A DNA stretch of 22,322 bases from Didymodactylos carnosus (GCA_905250885.1 CAJNOQ010002867.1:1-22322), one strand, 5' to 3'. Shown: positions 1 through 12,167, counted from the stretch's first letter. A program made the numbers and translations. Notes: a model not told the origin generated them from the letters alone.

Positions 1-100
1 GGGGCGTGCCGCGATTTTCAGCTGGTCACGTGCGCTGGGTTTAAAAAAAAAAAAAAAAAAGAAGAAAATTGAGGATTTCGTCAGTTTGCGTGTAATTTAG
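1..100. other. Window edge: short GC-rich stretch and A-run
   Basis: The first 42 bases are unusually GC-rich for this window. An uninterrupted run of 18 A follows (43-60), then purine-rich sequence up to the foldback element. The A-run could be the poly-A tail of a retrotransposed sequence lying outside the window, but no coding sequence or target duplication is visible to support that. Confidence 0.3.
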
Positions 101-890
101 GTTATTGAAAATATTTTATTCGGATCAGAAATTGAGTACGACTATGTAGGAGCGAGCGAATTTGACCGCGGTCCTCTCGTCCAGCAAGCTCAAATAGGAC
201 GACCTCTGGACATCCTGAAATCTGGATCTGGGAAACCTATCTAGCTTTTTGTCTCAAGAGCTTTATTTGACTTCCAGGTATCATTTTAATTGTCAACTGC
301 CAGGGAATAAAAGTATGTAACGGCTTTGTAAAATTTTGTTCACTCGCTGAAAAAAGTCAACGTTACGGAGAAAAATCGAAACGCTATCCTTAATTCGCAG
401 TTTTCTTCATCAGACTTCAACTTTTACGCACTGAAAATATCATACTCGGAATCAGCGTCAAAAATCGAGTCGAATAATACATATTTCAAAATTTTTCGTT
501 GATTTTCATTTTTTGACGAAAATCTTAATAATTAATTATTCAGCGTGAAAATTCAAAAAAAAATCAAAGTGATCGAATAGGATAAAAAAAGGTACATCTT
601 TCAACTCGATTTTTGACGCTGATTCCGAATATGATATTTTCAGTGCGTAAAAGTTGAATTCTGATGAAGAAAATTGTGAATTAGAGGCAGAATTCCGATT
701 CGAGGGAAAAAAGTCGAGTAAAGCTCTTGAGACAAAAAGCTAGATAGGTTTCCCAGATCCAGGTGTCAGGATGTCCAGAGGTCGTTCTATTCGAGTTTGC
801 TGGGTGAGAGAACCGCGGTCAAATTCACTCGCTCCTACAGAGTCGTACTCAATTTCTGATGCTGAATCCGAATAAAATAATTTCAACAAC
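101..890. repeat. Long foldback (inverted-repeat) element, ~790 bp
   Basis: The left and right halves are reverse complements over most of their length. Three blocks are clear: 101-215 pairs with about 770-890, 224-265 pairs almost perfectly with 719-760, and 416-470 pairs perfectly with 604-658. The centre is an AT-rich near-palindrome at about 525-540. The left arm carries roughly 100 extra bases (about 266-390) with no partner on the right. No open reading frame lies inside, so it is probably a non-autonomous foldback DNA element. No convincing target-site duplication was found, so the exact ends are uncertain by a few bases. Confidence 0.9.
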
Positions 891-1053
891 GTACTACCAA
901 CAACCTTAACCTTTCTACTCCACCAGCTCTATCCAATCACGTGTAAATCAAGGAGAAACCAATTCTGCTCCACTTTTGCCTTTGGAGCATCTTCCTTGTT
1001 ATTTTCGATACACGAAGAGATTACGTTCTAGACACAGTAACTTGTCAAATGAG

Positions 1054-1190
1054 CCATATGCACATCCTGATATCGCCACATCTTGATACTATTTCCTTGC
1101 CTTTTGTCTATACAATACACGCACTCGTATGGCCAGCTTTCAAACCGTTTGACGGCCAACACACAGCACCCCACCAGGATGTAAATATGG
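1054..1190. mobile_element. Small MITE-like element, copy 1 (137 bp)
   Basis: It is bounded by 16-bp terminal inverted repeats, CCATATGCACATCCTG at the left and the complement of CAGGATGTAAATATGG at the right, differing at one position. The interior matches the segment near 10.66-10.80 kb across its whole length, sharing blocks such as ATCGCCACATCT, CTTGCCTT and GCACTCGTA. Short length, terminal inverted repeats, no coding capacity and more than one copy fit a miniature inverted-repeat element. The superfamily cannot be assigned, because no clear target duplication is seen. Confidence 0.75.
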
Positions 1191-1251
1191 TTTATTGAAG
1201 CATATATGCGATTCCATCGGGTTGGATGGCTTCGACACTTACTGTGTTCTG

Positions 1252-1280
1252 TTATATAAGCTCGTTCAGATCACAGTCAT
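1252..1280 (+). promoter_or_regulatory. Possible TATA-type core promoter
   Basis: A TATATAAG motif at about 1253-1260 is followed 10-20 bases downstream by TCAGATCACAGTCATT, which resembles initiator sequence. No gene is recognisable downstream on the plus strand, so it could be a chance match, a relic of a repeat such as a long terminal repeat, or the promoter of an unrecognised transcript. Confidence 0.2.
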
Positions 1281-1431
1281 TCATCATTTCATAGACAGAA
1301 AGCAATTACTATAAACTGTTAGCACAACTTGTTGTTGTTTATAACTTGTTAACACAAGAAATGTTTATTTTCTCTAACGAAGATCTATATCTCGAATGAA
1401 CCGATGACTCTTCTTTTTCATGGGATTACCA

Positions 1432-1750
1432 GACATTTGGGCGTCGACATTTCGGAGCAGCGACGTTCGGGCATAACGGCATTTGGGTGCATGTACGACA
1501 AAAGCATTCAGTAAGAGTGCATTTGTTAAAGTATGCTGCATAACGATAAAATTTTCTTTAAACAAACTTGGTACGGTATGAGAGCTTTTTCTATATTACT
1601 CATATCCAACTGTAATCACTTTTTGTTTAATCTTCATCGATACTCACCATTACCCTAACCTACATCCGCACCGGCGCCTTTGAACCTCAACTGTCGTTGC
1701 ACCCAAATGTCGTGTGATACATTGTGCGCACAAATGTCGCGCGTGCCCAC
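1432..1750. repeat. Inverted array of a GACATTTGGG-like motif
   Basis: Four degenerate units about 16 bases apart lie at 1432-1490: GACATTTGGGCG, GACATTTCGG, GACGTTCGGG and GGCATTTGGGTGCA. Two inverted units lie at about 1692-1745: TGCACCCAAATGTCG and CACAAATGTCGCGCG. The closest pair, around 1479-1500 and 1692-1713, is complementary including the flanking CGACA. About 190 bases of ordinary AT-rich sequence separate the arms. These look like subterminal motif arrays of a small DNA element. A 63-codon frame on the minus strand here is judged a by-product. Confidence 0.6.
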
Positions 1751-2262
1751 GGTATACCTTTTCTTGCGTCATATGTCATTATTCTGTTGTTTACACTCGC
1801 GACCAGATAGCAAATGCCAGTGTCAGAAGAAATAAGAACTCTGAATTGAATTTTCTTTTTCTCATTTAAAAACTACTATTCTCATGTGAGTTTTATCTTG
1901 GATATGAACCCGCGGTGTCAACCTAAGATATGAACCTAAGTATCTGAGGCCTTTTGTACCATCTCAGAGGTTCGAGTCTTCAGTGTACCATCTGGAAAAT
2001 GAATTTTTACAGCAAAAAAGCGTCCACCTATTTTGTTTGAGGAATTGTGCCTCAAACGTCCCTGATATGGACGGATAAAATTTCAAGCCTAAACTAAGCA
2101 AACCGGAAAACATTTTGCTAAAAATCTCTTATTATGTGTTTATGTACAGCGAATAAAATGAGGAAATGTTCATGGAATATTTATCTAATGCAGACTTCCA
2201 GTTAACAGACTCACTGTACTTTGCTCAATTGAACAAAAGATTCCAGAATGTACAACATTAAT
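1751..2262. other. Gene-free stretch downstream of the LSD1-type gene
   Basis: I see no coding frame, RNA gene or clear repeat here. A GGTTCGAGTC string at about 1969 resembles a tRNA T-loop but has no matching acceptor, D or anticodon arm. The stretch is downstream of the minus-strand demethylase gene. Confidence 0.5.
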
Positions 2263-2268
2263 TTTATT
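2263..2268 (-). terminator. Poly(A) signal of the LSD1-type gene
   Basis: AATAAA on the minus strand, about 95 bases beyond the TAA stop of the demethylase gene. It is the nearest canonical signal. Confidence 0.6.
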
Positions 2269-2363
2269 TAGCGAGCGCACCTATAATATCTCTTAAAATA
2301 GAGGTACAGTAATCTTTTCAAAAACAATAAAATAAAAAGATCTTAGGAAAAGTCATATTTTAA

Positions 2364-5300
2364 TTAGTCGAAACTTCGCAAATGGAACCAAGGAACGTAT
2401 CTAAAATAAAAAGTGTCTCTAACCATATGAGATGAGATAGGAGCATAAGACAAAGTCATACCAGCAATACGTCTTGCTTCTCTCAGACCACTCAGTAAAG
2501 CGCCGTGGACAGTTGCTGGATAATTTCGATTTGTATGTTCCCCACCAAAATACAATCTTGGCTTAATTTCATCTTCTCTTACAACAGGACGTCCAAGAAT
2601 ATCATAGTCATCGCCTAGAAGAAACAAAAGGAACGCTAAGGCTACTAAAATCGTTCTTTATAATGTTTGCATTACCTGAGGCTCCAACAGCCACATACGA
2701 GTAAGAACCACGAGCAAACGGATCACTTTTCCATCGTGTAACTATTGTGTCTTTTGGCTGCAGAGAAAAAAAATTGTTAGTCAACCCACAACGAGTTGTT
2801 TTTAAAACTTTAACAGTCATACCGTCGGTACAGAAGCGGTTCCAAATATATTTCTAAGTACAACGAGTGTTCGTCCAATAATAATATCGTCTGTTGCACA
2901 TTCAACAACATTGGCCGCTTCACCAGCAATATATGCAATAAGTACCGGTGGTTTAACAAAACACCAGAATAAAAATAATTCACCACGACATGACGTTGAT
3001 GCTTCAACGTGAGCAAATAAAGTGTGAGTTGGATCCCAGAAGACTTTTTCAAAACACAATACAACCTAAAGAAAAATCATTTTCATTATAGTTTGTTCAT
3101 ATTTATATCGTTAGAATCGAGACATTACTTTATTCAAATTTCCAAATCCTAATCGATCGATAGCCGATTGTTTCCATTCTGGTAACGTTGGTTCAAATTC
3201 AATGACATTTTCTTTCAAAACACCTAACGGTACTGTAACTAATACAGCATCCCCTTCATATATCAAAGCTTTGGACTCATCACCACTTTCAACATGAACA
3301 TGAACACCTACATAATAGAAGAAGTAGAACTGGAAATAAATTCATGTCTTTAAGCGTAGTAGTTCTTACCACTTGCGGTATATACAATTTTTTTAACAAT
3401 ATGTTTCAATTTAATACTTAAATTTTCACACAATGCAATAGGCAATACGGAATAACCATTTCGCACTAAAAGAAGAGAAACAAATAAACGTAGGTTCTCA
3501 CACTTTCGCTTCTTTAGAAATATTCTCATTTAAAAATATCTATCTTTCTTTAATTAGTGAAATCTTATTAAACAATGTCTATTTAATGTAGCTAAGTATG
3601 ACGACCATGACATCTAAATAGCCTTAAAGATCACCTCCCTTTAGAGAATACAGAATTAACCTGGCTTTTGTGTCATTACGTAAATGACGTGTAGCAGAAA
3701 ACAGACTCAAATAGAAGAGGTGCCTTTAAAACTGGTTATCTACGTCAAAAATAAATCAGTAAAACTTCATAATACTAGTCTATTTAGAGCCTTACGCTAC
3801 ACACCAGTCAAGTGACAGCCACTAAATTCGTATTCATCATCTTGATCCCAATATTTTAAGGACAAGCACGATAGAGGCGCTGCGTTAGCAAATTCCAAAT
3901 TAGCACAATGCCAATCTAAGATACGACGATCTTGTACACTGAGATAAACGCGTCTAAAAGAGAAAAAAATAATGAGAAAAGTAACATAATTTGTAATTCA
4001 CATACGGCGGTGGATTTTCCTCTGCTATACGAATTTGTTCTTTCAATTGTTCACACTGTATTTCAAGCCGACTATAATCCTGATAGAATAAAATAAAATT
4101 GCATAATTAACACTAAATGTAATATGAAATAAACTCTTACGTCTGTTGCTTTAACAAGATCTTTTGCAATATCCCGTATAACAAATTCTTCTAAAATATT
4201 TCCATTATCGGGTACTTGAATAACATTCGTATAATCTTTATTTAAACTTAGACATTTTGAACGCATTTCATACATCTAAAAAGATAAAATAAAATAAGCT
4301 ACAAGCAGGACCACATAAATGGTAGTGATAGACATACTTCAGTTACAAGTGAACGTAGATTTTCCTTCAACTTCGATATACTTCGTAAATAGTCTAAATA
4401 CTTTTCACGTACAGCTTTTTCTTGGACACTAAAAATACAAAAAGTATTAAGCAATATAAACATTTTCTTATCTAATTGATATGTCGACTGACAACACATC
4501 TAATTCTAGGAAGAAAGGAATACAACTATTTAGAAATCATTTCATATCTGCATGCACTCAACATGATACATTTCCTCTACAGACGCATGATTTTACGGCT
4601 TATTTTTATCATAAGAGCAACATTTATCATTACCGTATCAACAATTCGAAAACATCACCAAGGGACAATGGTTGTTTTGTTATTTCGCTAACATCAAGTG
4701 TATGAGATAAATATGAACAAGCTTCCAGTAAACGATTAAATTCACGTTCAACGACTTCATCTTTTGCTTTTGGAACCTTAAATGAAACATAAAAACAAAT
4801 AGACAATAAGCAAAGATATTGTTGTATTATGTAACAAGTAATATTCGTTTCCCCGCATAAAAAACAAAAAAAAAAAAAAACTCAAGTTCAAAAAAGCAAA
4901 CGAAAAGTAGGCATTTATTTATTTGTCAACCTTCAAACACCTTCTTCTATAACTCAACATCTCGATAGGTTTTAGAAATGAATTAGCCAACTAGAACAGA
5001 CATGAGAGTTAAAAGTGAGGCTAAATATTCAATCGAATTCAAGCGTGCTAAGTAGTAAGCGTACTAATAGCATAACATACCACAACAGAAGAACATTCAT
5101 ACATTGGACACTTATGTTTGACAGGGACAAGATCAAGATTTGTTTGTGTCTGAAGTACAGACACTGGATTACCACCTAACAAATAACAGGTAAATGAATA
5201 GATGGAACATATTCTTTTTTTTTGCAATACACTACCTAATCCAGTGATAACCATTGCGCCCAGATCAGCAACGTAGCCATTCTTTCGAAATGTTGCTATT

Positions 5301-6079
5301 CGACCACCGATTCTAGCCTAAAAACAAAAATAGTAATTAGTGAATTTAAGAGACTGGAAAACAAGTCATTAAGTCCTTTACTCGTGCTTCTAATATGATT
5401 GTATCAAAACCAAAAAATTGTAACTGTCTGGCAGCTATAATCCCCGCTATTCCAGCGCCAATAATAATGATTTGTCCTTTTTTTTTCTCTAAAGAAGATA
5501 TTATAAAACATTTATAAAATTTGATTTTTTCTTTGTCTCAGGTTTTGAGAACTTGAAACTCACCTTACTTACTCACCCGGTGTAGTTGTTTGTCGACGAA
5601 AAATACCGAAATTAATATATCCATAACGTTCCAAATAGAAGAAAATTTTTCCGACTAATACACGTTCTTCTGAAAATGAAAAACAAGCTTTTTAACTTCA
5701 TAAAAAAATAATCTGATAGTATGAATTACCAGATAAAAGTGTTGCATCGATTTTGCCTAATGTTTCAACAACTTTATCAAACGTTAACTGGTATCGAGGT
5801 TCATCAAACCACAATCGTAACTAGAAAAAGAAAAAAAATAATAATAAAATAATATTGATTGTGTTATACTTTACTTACAATGTTGTTTCTTATTGTTAAA
5901 AATGCTTTGTGTCTTTTAATGTTGCCTTTTGATATTTCAGCAAATAGTCGTGCTTCTTCAGCTGACATACGATCATGTGATAGGCGACTCTGATTCGCAG
6001 CATCTTCTAAACCATCGACAATACCATCTACTCTTCGAGCACGAAATTCATGAGAAATACTTTTTCCATCGTCAATCAT
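2364..6079 (-). CDS. KDM1A: Lysine-specific histone demethylase, LSD1/KDM1A type (16 exons, 703 aa)
   Basis: FAD-dependent amine oxidase of the LSD1 family, which removes methyl groups from mono- and dimethyl-lysine on histone H3 in the nucleus, usually with a CoREST-type partner. Exons, in transcript order: 6079-5879, 5820-5730, 5669-5577, 5488-5382, 5317-5236, 5175-5081, 4776-4634, 4428-4338, 4275-4141, 4079-4006, 3953-3805, 3465-3370, 3307-3129, 3065-2823, 2757-2676, 2614-2364. All junctions are GT-AG and keep one frame (704 codons including stop). Residues ~25-125 form the SWIRM domain (QSRLSHDRM). The dinucleotide fold has GAGIAG at 139-144 and GGR at 168-170. The tower coiled coil spans ~270-370, which separates LSD1 from LSD2. 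The catalytic lysine is K512 (GFGNLNK) and the FAD-site tyrosine Y652 ([10 protein letters not shown]). It lacks the ~150-residue disordered N-terminus of human LSD1 and has its own C-terminal tail. The ATG is preceded in frame by a stop and sits 1 nt after a splice acceptor. An upstream coding exon is not excluded. Confidence 0.97.
3466..3804 (-). other. Longest intron of the LSD1-type gene (339 nt)
   Basis: Most introns of this gene are 52-88 nt. Three are longer: this one, 4777-5080 (304 nt) and 4429-4633 (205 nt). This intron separates the exon ending ...SGCHLT from the one beginning VRNGYS and has clean GT and AG ends. I see no coding or clear repeat structure inside; a near-palindrome GTCATTACGTAAATGAC lies at about 3672. 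The 304-nt intron holds a run of 16 or more A near 4866. Confidence 0.8.
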
Positions 6080-6095
6080 CCTAAAGTAGAACGAG
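6080..6095 (-). promoter_or_regulatory. Splice acceptor 1 nt before the LSD1-type ATG
   Basis: The minus strand reads a pyrimidine-rich CTCGTTCTACTTTAG, then G, then ATG. An in-frame stop lies just upstream, so this AG would join a non-coding leader (cis or trans) to the start exon. No convincing upstream donor exon was found. Confidence 0.5.
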
Positions 6096-7568
6096 AAATT
6101 TTAAGTTTACTAGCTCAACTTAAGGTTTATCTCATGGTGTTCAATCGAAAAAAAACTGGTGTTCATAACGTGTTTACAAAACACTGTAACACATGAGGAT
6201 AGGAAGAATTTTATTTGAAAAATGAGTATAAACCAGCAAGTATTTATTTATGAAAAAGAAAGATCACCGGAGTGTCTAAAACCATATAGCTCGTCAAAAG
6301 GATGCAGACATTTCGATGAAGGAACCTAAGCTTTTACATCAGTTTCTGCTAGGACTGAAAATGCGAATCGCTTCATCAATATTCTTTAACTCTGAAACTT
6401 AAGTGGGGATTTAAACCAAGACTTAATCATAGTTAAGACTAATCTTCTTGTTTCATCAAAAAACTTAAGTGTCAACTCGTATTTTCGTTTGGCTAAAGTT
6501 TGTCCCAACTGTCTAGCTGATCTGAACTCAATTGTGTAAAAGGACACTGTGTAACAAACTAAACATTGGCTTAATTCTAATATATGTTGAAGTTTATGAA
6601 CTTGTGATCTTGAAAATTTTCGGCATCTTATTTGTTATCCTTGCATTAATGACAAAAATACTATATAAACAGATAAATAACTAAGTCCAATCTGTACGTT
6701 CGCGCCTAGCGAATCTACACAAACCTAGATGAAGTTCTAGAAGTACAAGATACAAGGGAGCTCGCGAAAATGAGAAACCAACAAAGTAGAAACAGTTCCA
6801 AATAGGTGAGTTACATTAAGCGCTGACATCAACGTGAAAAATTCAAAATTCTTCTTGATTGTAGGGCTACCAAATAATTTCTAGAGTACAGACGTCGATT
6901 GTTAAAAACATCCACCATCGCCAGTTTACAACTGGTTTCCTCTTAATCGAAATACAGAACGTAGTTTCAAATGCTGTTATCGCTTCTTAGATATTCTCCG
7001 AATGCAAAATAGTAGATATTATACACTCATTCATAGAATAGTAAAACGATTTTTATACCGAGTCTTAGTCCCTAGAGGACGTAAGAAATACTCTAATGCT
7101 AATTGCTGCCAACCCGCATACTCACGCTTGCTTTCAACAGTTCTCATGCTTCGAAAGGAAAACCGAGAAATTTCTCTTCTGTTCCTACCCTTCAAAAAAA
7201 AATTAATGATTATACCCACCAATCAAACTCTGTGATAGCACCTCTACTTCGTTCTTGTTCAAAGCAAGCTTGTTCATTTGTGATTCCAAAGTGCGTTCAA
7301 TGTATTACTTTAATCAAGTAATTTATTCATTTATTGGAATTCAATAAAACTGAATTCTATTCTACAGTTAATCATTGAGTTCCAACCAACCAAATGCAAG
7401 GATAAGCTAGGACTAAACTCAGTCCTAACGTATCCTAACCAAAGTGGTTCTTGTATGGATTATTTTCACCTTTTTCGATCACTATCTTGAACTTGATAAG
7501 TTTTATACTCTTATTTGGTTTCTGACTTATCAACGCTGTTTGTTTACTACTCATTGTATGTGTTTTAG
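6080..7568. other. Divergent intergenic region between the LSD1-type and SURF4 genes
   Basis: About 1.5 kb separate the two divergent start codons, so both promoters should lie here. No TATA box in a sensible position, no open reading frame with family similarity and no strong repeat was found. A minus-strand frame near 7390-7555 begins ATG and is lysine-rich, but it ends in a stop and its possible donor has the wrong phase for the first recognised demethylase exon. Several 60-80 codon frames around 7.0-7.3 kb lie on both strands and look like chance. Confidence 0.6.
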
Positions 7569-7570
7569 CA
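7555..7570 (+). promoter_or_regulatory. Splice acceptor 2 nt before the SURF4 ATG
   Basis: The plus strand reads ...GTATGTGTTTTAG, then CA, then ATG. The AG falls at 7567-7568. The arrangement mirrors the divergent LSD1-type gene and would give a nearly absent leader unless another exon or a spliced leader is added. Confidence 0.5.
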
Positions 7571-9516
<1,946 letters not shown>

Positions 9517-9844
9517 ATAATCAGTGACTAGTGAAGAAAAAAAAATAGACACAAAAACGTATACATCATTGTTGTTTTGTTGTCTTAATCGTTATTTTTC
9601 AAAGAGAGAAGATAGATCTAAATATGTGGCCGAATAGAAGAGCAAAGAATGTTGTTTTATATTCAGCCTAATCTATGTATCAGTATTTTTATTATGTTTT
9701 TTCTTACTGTCTTTATTGTTGTTTTTTTAGATATCACATGTCATTTTCTTAATGAAAGAAGTTTGCTTATAACTCTTCTGGATAATTTCATTATTTCAAA
9801 GGCTTTTCGACATGTCTCCCTTTTAATGTAATACATTCTTGTGC

Positions 9845-9850
9845 AATAAA
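9845..9850 (+). terminator. Poly(A) signal of the SURF4 gene
   Basis: AATAAA, 329 bases after the SURF4 stop, is the first canonical signal on this strand downstream of the gene. The 3' untranslated region would be T-rich, with a 60-codon chance frame inside it (9649-9831). Confidence 0.6.
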
Positions 9851-10657
9851 CTGTGTTGTTCACTTATGCTTGAAAAATCAACATAACAGAATGTATGACC
9901 CGCTGAATTAAACGTTATTGTTGACCTTAATTTAATTTCTACTGATATCTTAGTGTGTTTTCGTCGCTTCAGGTTACACAGAACATTTTTCTCGAGTATT
10001 TGAATTAGCTCATATTTATGAATTCAAAGAAAAAGAATTTCTAATTTTTCTGTTTTGTTTCGTTATTCACTTTTTATTATCTATTTATTTTAGTGTCTAT
10101 TTTATTGTTGGTTTTTTAATCATCTATCATCATCATTATTGTTATTAAGTTCTATATATATATTATTCGTCTCGTTCATTTAAAATATTTATAAACTTAG
10201 TTTCTTCTTTCTTATCTATTGGAGTTTATACGAATACTGCAGAAAGTAAAGTTCAAGAATTGGACAGAATGATAATAACTGCAAACTGATAGAAGAATTT
10301 TGAGATACTTTGTAGATGAGTTACTATTAGGGAGAATGATTTTACGTTTGTAAACAATTTAATCTAATAAAAGAGATACTCGTAATATTGAAGGCTATGT
10401 GTGGAATATTTCGATTGTTTGTAGAACTACTATTCTGGGCCGAATGCCGAGTCTCAGTTGTTAAATTCGTCTGATTTAGATTAGTACGAAAAAAGATCGG
10501 TAGAAAACGAATGGCTATTGTATTTTTCTATCAAATCGAATTAAATTAGATGTTTGAGCTCATGTAAAAAAGAAAAGAACTGCATCAGGCCGGTCCTCTG
10601 TTCAGAGAGACAATGTGTGAATTATTTCAAATAAGATGTCGTAGCGAGTTGAATGAT
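9851..10657. other. Gene-free AT-rich stretch
   Basis: It contains T-rich sequence, short AT microsatellite-like tracts near 10150-10165 and no recognisable coding frame. Nothing beyond ordinary non-coding DNA is seen. Confidence 0.5.
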
Positions 10658-10800
10658 CCATATTCATATTCTGATAAGATCGCCACATCTCGGTACTATT
10701 TTCTTGCCTTCTGTCGATACAATAAACGCACTCGTACAGCCAACTTTTAAGTCGTTTAATGGCCAACACATAACACCCTTATCAGGATGTAAATATAACA
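10658..10800. mobile_element. Small MITE-like element, copy 2 (~143 bp)
   Basis: It aligns end to end with the element at 1054-1190 in the same orientation. Shared blocks include ATCGCCACATCT, GCACTCGTA, GGCCAACACA and TCAGGATGTAAATAT. Its terminal inverted repeats are more degraded, roughly 13 of 18 positions (CATATTCATATTCTGATA against TATATTTACATCCTGATA). A 64-codon frame runs through it but follows the repeat, so it is not a gene. Confidence 0.7.
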
Positions 10801-11085
10801 TTAAGACGCACGATATGGCACAACAGATTTTTAAAATTCGCTTCTAGATCGATTAAAATTGCAAAGTTCTTACAGAAAAATGGCTTTTTAAACATCATAC
10901 TCAGATGTTTGAGAAAACAAATTAGACTAGAATTGAAAAACTCTTGCATTATTTTTAAGAATATATCTTTCTTCTAAGGATCAAAAATATACTCTTTTTC
11001 TAGCTACTTTTGATATTTGTAGTCTCTCGAAAAATCAAAGAGACAACAATTGGAAAGCCAAGGATCTGAACACTGAAAGTTCTAT

Positions 11086-12045
11086 AGCCTATACTTCGCA
11101 ACATAGGATAATTAACTACGAAATGTTGTTTCAGTGGTTTCACTCCTATCTGGATCATAGGATTCAACAAGTAAAGATTTTTAACATCTGACTATGTGGT
11201 GGTAAAGTCCGGGATCCCGCAAGGGTCTACTTTAGGCTCTTTGCTATTCATCATTTTTATTAGTGACCTACTTCCGGAGTGTTTTGGATCCAGCAACAGT
11301 ACCATCATTGTTTACTAATGATCTCTTTTGTATGATACCACTAGAGTCAGATGAGAGCCTTGATCCGGTTAGGTGTGAAATAATAAAATTGACATATGGT
11401 TTCATCAGATGTTAATATAACTGGATGCTGAAAAATATAACTGGATCCTATTTCATAGGTCACTCGCCTTTCTTTCGCTGGTAGCCGTTAGAATAGGAGA
11501 TGAAATTCTTAAAAGAGTTAGTGAAATAAAGCTATTGTGTTTAAGGATATCTCACGACCTTAAATGAAAATCGCATATTGAGAAAACTGCCTTGCTTGGG
11601 AAAAAATGCCTGGATTATACTCAGAATATTCCGCGATTCACCATCTAAGCTAAAAAGGCATTTATACACAACTTGCGTAAGCAGAGCTGCAGAATCTGTC
11701 TGTTTGCTCTGACGGTCGTCGGGGGAAAATTTATTGATTCGGCGAAATTTTTTTGAAAATTAGAATTTCTTTTTGGAAAAGAAATTCTGTTCGTGAATTC
11801 TGTTCTTGAAATTCTGTGTCGGAAAAATTTCTGACAACTTTTTCCGTCGGGGGAAACTTTCCAATCTCACGGGGGATAGATTCTGCACCTCTATGCGTAA
11901 GGCCGATCATGGACTATGGCTCTGGTATTTTTGATAGTAGTCATGAAACTCACTTAGAACCATTGAATTCTGTGCAACGTCTGGCCGTACTTGTTACAAG
12001 CAAGGACGTTTATCCTTCGCCACGGCTGACTGTATTTTGTCAGTA
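11086..12045 (+). pseudogene. Degenerate non-LTR retrotransposon reverse transcriptase
   Basis: Pieces of a LINE-type (jockey/RTE-like) reverse transcriptase survive in different frames. WFHSYLDHRIQQVKIF lies at about 11134-11183 and GIPQGSTLGSLLFIIF at about 11211. A broken YxDD region follows at about 11310, where the frame meets stops. VSEIKLLCLR then DLK lie at about 11517-11565. VRPIMDYGSGIF and LNSVQRLAV lie at 11897-12000. Several frameshifts and in-frame stops are present and no endonuclease domain or 3' tail was recognised, so it is a truncated dead copy. A hAT-type MITE at 11682-11893 interrupts it. Identification rests on the motif order; the clade is not resolved. Confidence 0.85.
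11682..11893. mobile_element. hAT-type MITE with 8-bp target duplication (212 bp)
   Basis: The element begins CAGAGCTGCAGAATC and ends with the complement of TAGAGGTGCAGAATC, giving terminal inverted repeats that agree at about 16 of 18 positions. It is flanked on both sides by TGCGTAAG (11674-11681 and 11894-11901), the 8-bp target duplication typical of hAT transposons; CAGAG-type ends also fit that superfamily. It has no transposase. It sits inside the dead reverse transcriptase, whose similarity resumes in the same frame right after the second duplication copy. A 76-codon frame starting at 11816 is a chimera of this element and the pseudogene. Confidence 0.88.
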
Positions 12046-12047
12046 AC

Positions 12048-12167
12048 GCATGACACAAATATTTTGATGTAAAATATGCGTCATGCTCTACGAAGGGGCT
12101 GAATTCGAGTTTTATTCACTCATAGTGCCTTCGTGTGACGTGAGCTTTATGCACTCATAGTGTCTTC
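12048..12167. repeat. Small hairpin and paired direct repeat
   Basis: GCATGAC at 12048-12054 faces GTCATGC at 12080-12086, with further A/T pairing between, forming a 39-base hairpin. Just beyond, CACTCATAGTG followed by C/T and CTTC occurs twice (about 12118 and 12152, 34 bases apart). They lie directly after the retrotransposon remnant and may belong to its 3' end. Confidence 0.4.

Noticed and set aside
1374..1565. 63-codon minus-strand frame
   Set aside because: It runs through the GACATTTGGG motif array, has no family motif and no splice or leader context; the array explains its openness.
1930..1995. Possible tRNA or tRNA-derived SINE (GGTTCGAGTC)
   Set aside because: The T-loop-like string lacks a fully paired T-stem, an upstream box A and an acceptor stem.
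4476..4705. Two plus-strand frames opposite the LSD1-type gene
   Set aside because: They overlap exon 7 and its intron on the opposite strand and show no motif; antisense shadows.
7002..7321. Three overlapping frames on both strands in the LSD1-SURF4 intergenic region
   Set aside because: They overlap one another in different frames, lack motifs and have no splice structure.
7390..7555. Lys-rich minus-strand frame starting ATGAGTAGTAAACAAACA as a possible first LSD1 exon
   Set aside because: The only visible donor (G|GTGAAA) would leave the wrong phase and create a stop at the next exon; otherwise the frame ends at TAG.
11816..12046. 76-codon plus-strand frame as a gene
   Set aside because: It starts inside the hAT-type MITE and continues into the dead reverse transcriptase, so it is a chimera of two mobile elements.
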